In this document: positions 62,042-64,000 of the stretch, one piece after another
Layout of the letters: the number at the start of each line of letters is the position of its first letter
Position numbering within the stretch: the stretch's first letter is position 1
Assembly (NCBI GenBank): GCA_016788785.1
Contig: JAEUSM010000009.1
Span: forward strand, 186,001 to 250,000
Length of the DNA stretch: 64,000 nucleotides
Direction of reading: 5' to 3'
Source: Candidatus Kapaibacterium sp.
Lineage (GTDB): Bacteria; Bacteroidota; Ignavibacteria; Kapaibacteriales; JAEUSM01
Translations under genes and position numbers: made by a program
The notes under the pieces: generated by a model
Told to the model about the DNA's origin: nothing
What the model saw: the letters and a program-made list of their open reading frames with translations, nothing else
The model's database searches: none

Positions 62042-64000
62042 ATGAAACTATATATTTCTGCTCTTGTAGCATTATTCGTTGTAACGACTTCTGTGTTTGC
62101 ACAAGCAGTTTCCCAACGTCCTGAACCTTTAAAAGCTACGAACTTTATTTATCCAACGTACAAGGAAATGCAAACTGATAATGGGTTGCGTGTTTTTGTT
62201 GTTGAAGATTTTGAACAACCGATAGTTACTTTCCGTTTGGTTATCAATACGCGTGGTGAGGAGGAAGTAGCAAAACCAGGGCTTTCTGAATTTACGGCTG
62301 AAATGCTCAACAAAGGGTTTTCGAATAAAACTGCTGATCAAATTTCCAATCTTATTGATTCTTGTGCTATCAGTTTTTCGGTAACTGCTGCTGGTGACCA
62401 AACAGTCATTGCAATGTCCGGTTTGAAAAAATACTATCCAGTAATGATTGGTCTTTTGAATGATGTTTTAACCAATGTTACGTTCCCTGAAGAAGAATTC
62501 AAAAAATTGCAACCGCAGTTTATGGCTTCCATTCAACAAAAAAAATCGAATGTCCAAGAGCTAATGGGGCAAATGAGCCGTATCGCTATATATGGAAAAA
62601 ATCATCCATATTCTATTCGTCAAACGAAAGAATCAATGATGTCAATTACCTTAGATGACATCAAAAAATTCCATAAATCATATTATATTCCCAATAACGC
62701 TCATTTGGCAGTTGTTGGTGATGTAAAACTCAATGATCTCAAAAGTTCGTTTGCAAAAGGATTAGCTTCGTGGAAACGCGGTTCTATTCCTTCGTTTTCT
62801 ATGCCACCTACCGCACCAGAGCCAGTTGGTGTGTATTTCGTTCATCGTCCAAATTCGGTTCAATCGCAGGTATTAATTTGTTTTGCTGCTCCTGAACATC
62901 GTAATGTTGATTACAAAAAATTACAACTTGCTGGTAGCTACATCGGTGGTGGATTTGTTTCTCGTTTGTTTAGAACACTTCGTGAGCAATATTCGTATAC
63001 CTATTCTCCATTTGCAGGAATAACCGGTGCAAAAGAGTACAACCGCTTTTTTGCTGGTTCTGCTGTTCGTAATTCGGTGACCGATTCGACTATTATGGTT
63101 ATCAAAAATGAATTAGCAAAATTCCGTTCTGATGGACCAATTCCTGAGGACTTTGCGGTCGTAAAAAATAGTGAGATTGGTTCTTTCATGCAATCAATGG
63201 AAAATCCGCAATCTATAGCGAATTATATCCAGCTCGCCTATTCATTCAATGAACCATTAGATTGGTACAAAACACAAGTGGAGTTTATGGAGTCAATGAC
63301 AGTTGGCGATATGCTCAATGTTGCGAACAAATACCTCACTGATAATAGAATGTATATTATAGTAGTAGGAGCTCCCGAAGTTGGAAAGTCTCTTGCTCAA
63401 TTTGGGAAGGTCTATGAATTCAATACTGACTTCGAGCCAATCTCAGGTGTTGGTGCTTTGAAGCCATCGAAAATGTCTGCCGAAGAAGTGTTTGATAAGT
63501 ATAATTCTGCTATTGGCGGTTCTCAATCGGATATCAAATCCTTGATGACTGACTCAAAAGTGAATTTTTCTGTTCAAGGTCAATCTTTTGACGGAACCAT
63601 AGTTCAAAAGCAAAAAGCACCTGACAAAAGCACGACCTTGATGAATTTGAAAGTGACAAACCAAACTATTTGGGTCAATGGTGCAAAAGCATGGATGCAA
63701 CAAGGGACAAACCCTGCTGCAGAACAAACTGGTTATGAATACGAAAAACTTCGTATCGACGGTCAGCTATTTGGCTATGCTAAGTTACTCAAACAAGGGT
63801 ATACTGCCAAAGTCAAAGGTGAAGACGCATCTTATATAGTTGTAGAAGTTACTTTCCCAAAATCAATTTCTGGTGCTGACCCAATGATGTTGTATTTTGA
63901 TGCGAAAACATTTTTACTTGCAAAGGTTGAAACAATTGAGAAAAATGCTCAAGCAACCTTCCCATCGACGGTGGAATACTCTAACTACATTGACGTTGCA
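62042..64000 (+). CDS. M16-family peptidase-like protein (inactive subunit), 3' truncated by window end
   Basis: The start at ATG 62042 is 24 bases after the previous stop; 653 codons are visible without a stop. The signal peptide ends near SVFAQ. The protein has the M16 fold (about 35-460), but at the metal site the HxxEH motif is replaced: GLSEFTAEML instead of GLAHFxEHML, so zinc cannot be bound in the usual way. After the M16 part (beyond about residue 470) comes an extra domain with repeated beta strands, resembling the LolA-like C-terminal tail of some Bacteroidota M16 proteins. It is presumably the substrate-holding partner of the upstream active subunit. Confidence 0.85.
   Translation, partial: MKLYISALVALFVVTTSVFAQAVSQRPEPLKATNFIYPTYKEMQTDNGLRVFVVEDFEQPIVTFRLVINTRGEEEVAKPGLSEFTAEMLNKGFSNKTADQISNLIDSCAISFSVTAAGDQTVIAMSGLKKYYPVMIGLLNDVLTNVTFPEEEFKKLQPQFMASIQQKKSNVQELMGQMSRIAIYGKNHPYSIRQTKESMMSITLDDIKKFHKSYYIPNNAHLAVVGDVKLNDLKSSFAKGLASWKRGSIPSFSMPPTAPEPVGVYFVHRPNSVQSQVLICFAAPEHRNVDYKKLQLAGSYIGGGFVSRLFRTLREQYSYTYSPFAGITGAKEYNRFFAGSAVRNSVTDSTIMVIKNELAKFRSDGPIPEDFAVVKNSEIGSFMQSMENPQSIANYIQLAYSFNEPLDWYKTQVEFMESMTVGDMLNVANKYLTDNRMYIIVVGAPEVGKSLAQFGKVYEFNTDFEPISGVGALKPSKMSAEEVFDKYNSAIGGSQSDIKSLMTDSKVNFSVQGQSFDGTIVQKQKAPDKSTTLMNLKVTNQTIWVNGAKAWMQQGTNPAAEQTGYEYEKLRIDGQLFGYAKLLKQGYTAKVKGEDASYIVVEVTFPKSISGADPMMLYFDAKTFLLAKVETIEKNAQATFPSTVEYSNYIDVA

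Noticed and set aside
1-64000. tRNA, CRISPR, insertion sequence or phage genes
   Set aside because: I looked for tRNA T-loop patterns, regular repeats with spacers, transposase motifs and terminal inverted repeats and saw none that were convincing.

Overview
The window is an AT-rich chromosomal segment from a Gram-negative, didermic bacterium of the Bacteroidota/Chlorobiota (FCB) group. Evidence for this includes several secreted proteins ending in Por (type IX) secretion C-terminal sorting domains, a CorC/HlyC-type fragment, an HmuY-like lipoprotein, LpxB, MsbA-like and OmpA-like envelope genes, and several sites matching the Bacteroidota promoter pattern TTTG-N19/20-TAnnTTTG. The same window encodes a flagellum (motAB, flhF, flagellin, fliD, fliS, flaG, flgM-like), which is uncommon in classical Bacteroidota. 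Together these point to a motile Ignavibacteria/Kapabacteria-like lineage; that placement is inference. I found no tRNA, rRNA, CRISPR array, insertion sequence or prophage.

Layout. 1-3.4 kb: the end of a CorC-type protein, a subtilisin-like protease and a DEAD-box helicase. 3.4-13.4 kb (minus strand): a heparinase-like lyase, a glycosyltransferase, and a tightly packed operon TPR protein-motA-motB-degenerate receiver/HD-GYP protein-flhF-membrane protein-glycosyltransferase. A signal recognition particle RNA gene lies on the plus strand between the lyase and the glycosyltransferase. 13.5-21.8 kb: a type IX cargo protein, a small acidic ORF, dapB, a DUF1573-like protein, an M28 peptidase and a beta-propeller protein, then lpxB with a DUF374 acyltransferase-like gene on the minus strand, and a lipoprotein. 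22-28.2 kb: a giant (about 2050-residue) type IX cargo protein. 28.3-34.9 kb: proS, a PHP phosphoesterase, a PTPS/QueD-family enzyme, a second cargo protein paralogous to the one at 13.6 kb, and an MsbA-like ABC exporter.

34.9-38.7 kb (minus): paaABCD, encoding the phenylacetyl-CoA epoxidase without paaE, followed 12 bases later by an unrecognised protein with a long glycine/alanine-rich hydrophobic core. 38.8-43.5 kb (minus): an HmuY-like lipoprotein and the flagellar filament cluster flagellin-fliS-fliD-flaG-chaperone-flgM, with a hairpin terminator between flagellin and fliS. 43.7-47 kb: a DMT transporter and an OmpA-family protein. 47.2-52 kb: a 1590-residue type IX cargo protein that looks like an extracellular nuclease with lost active-site residues. 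52-54.6 kb: ccmB, an envelope protein, pth and an OmdA-like protein. 54.6-57.2 kb (minus): three envelope proteins. 57.3-64 kb: an aminotransferase, a SpoU methyltransferase, rho with a long leader, and a pair of M16 peptidases, one active and one with a degenerate metal site (cut by the window end).

Themes: motility (two flagellar clusters), secretion of large surface proteins, envelope and LPS building, and housekeeping genes. The most interesting items are the doubly degenerate receiver/HD-GYP protein inside the motor operon, the pseudo-nuclease cargo protein, the hydrophobic-core protein attached to the paa operon, and the SRP RNA whose terminator lies antisense within the end of a glycosyltransferase gene.
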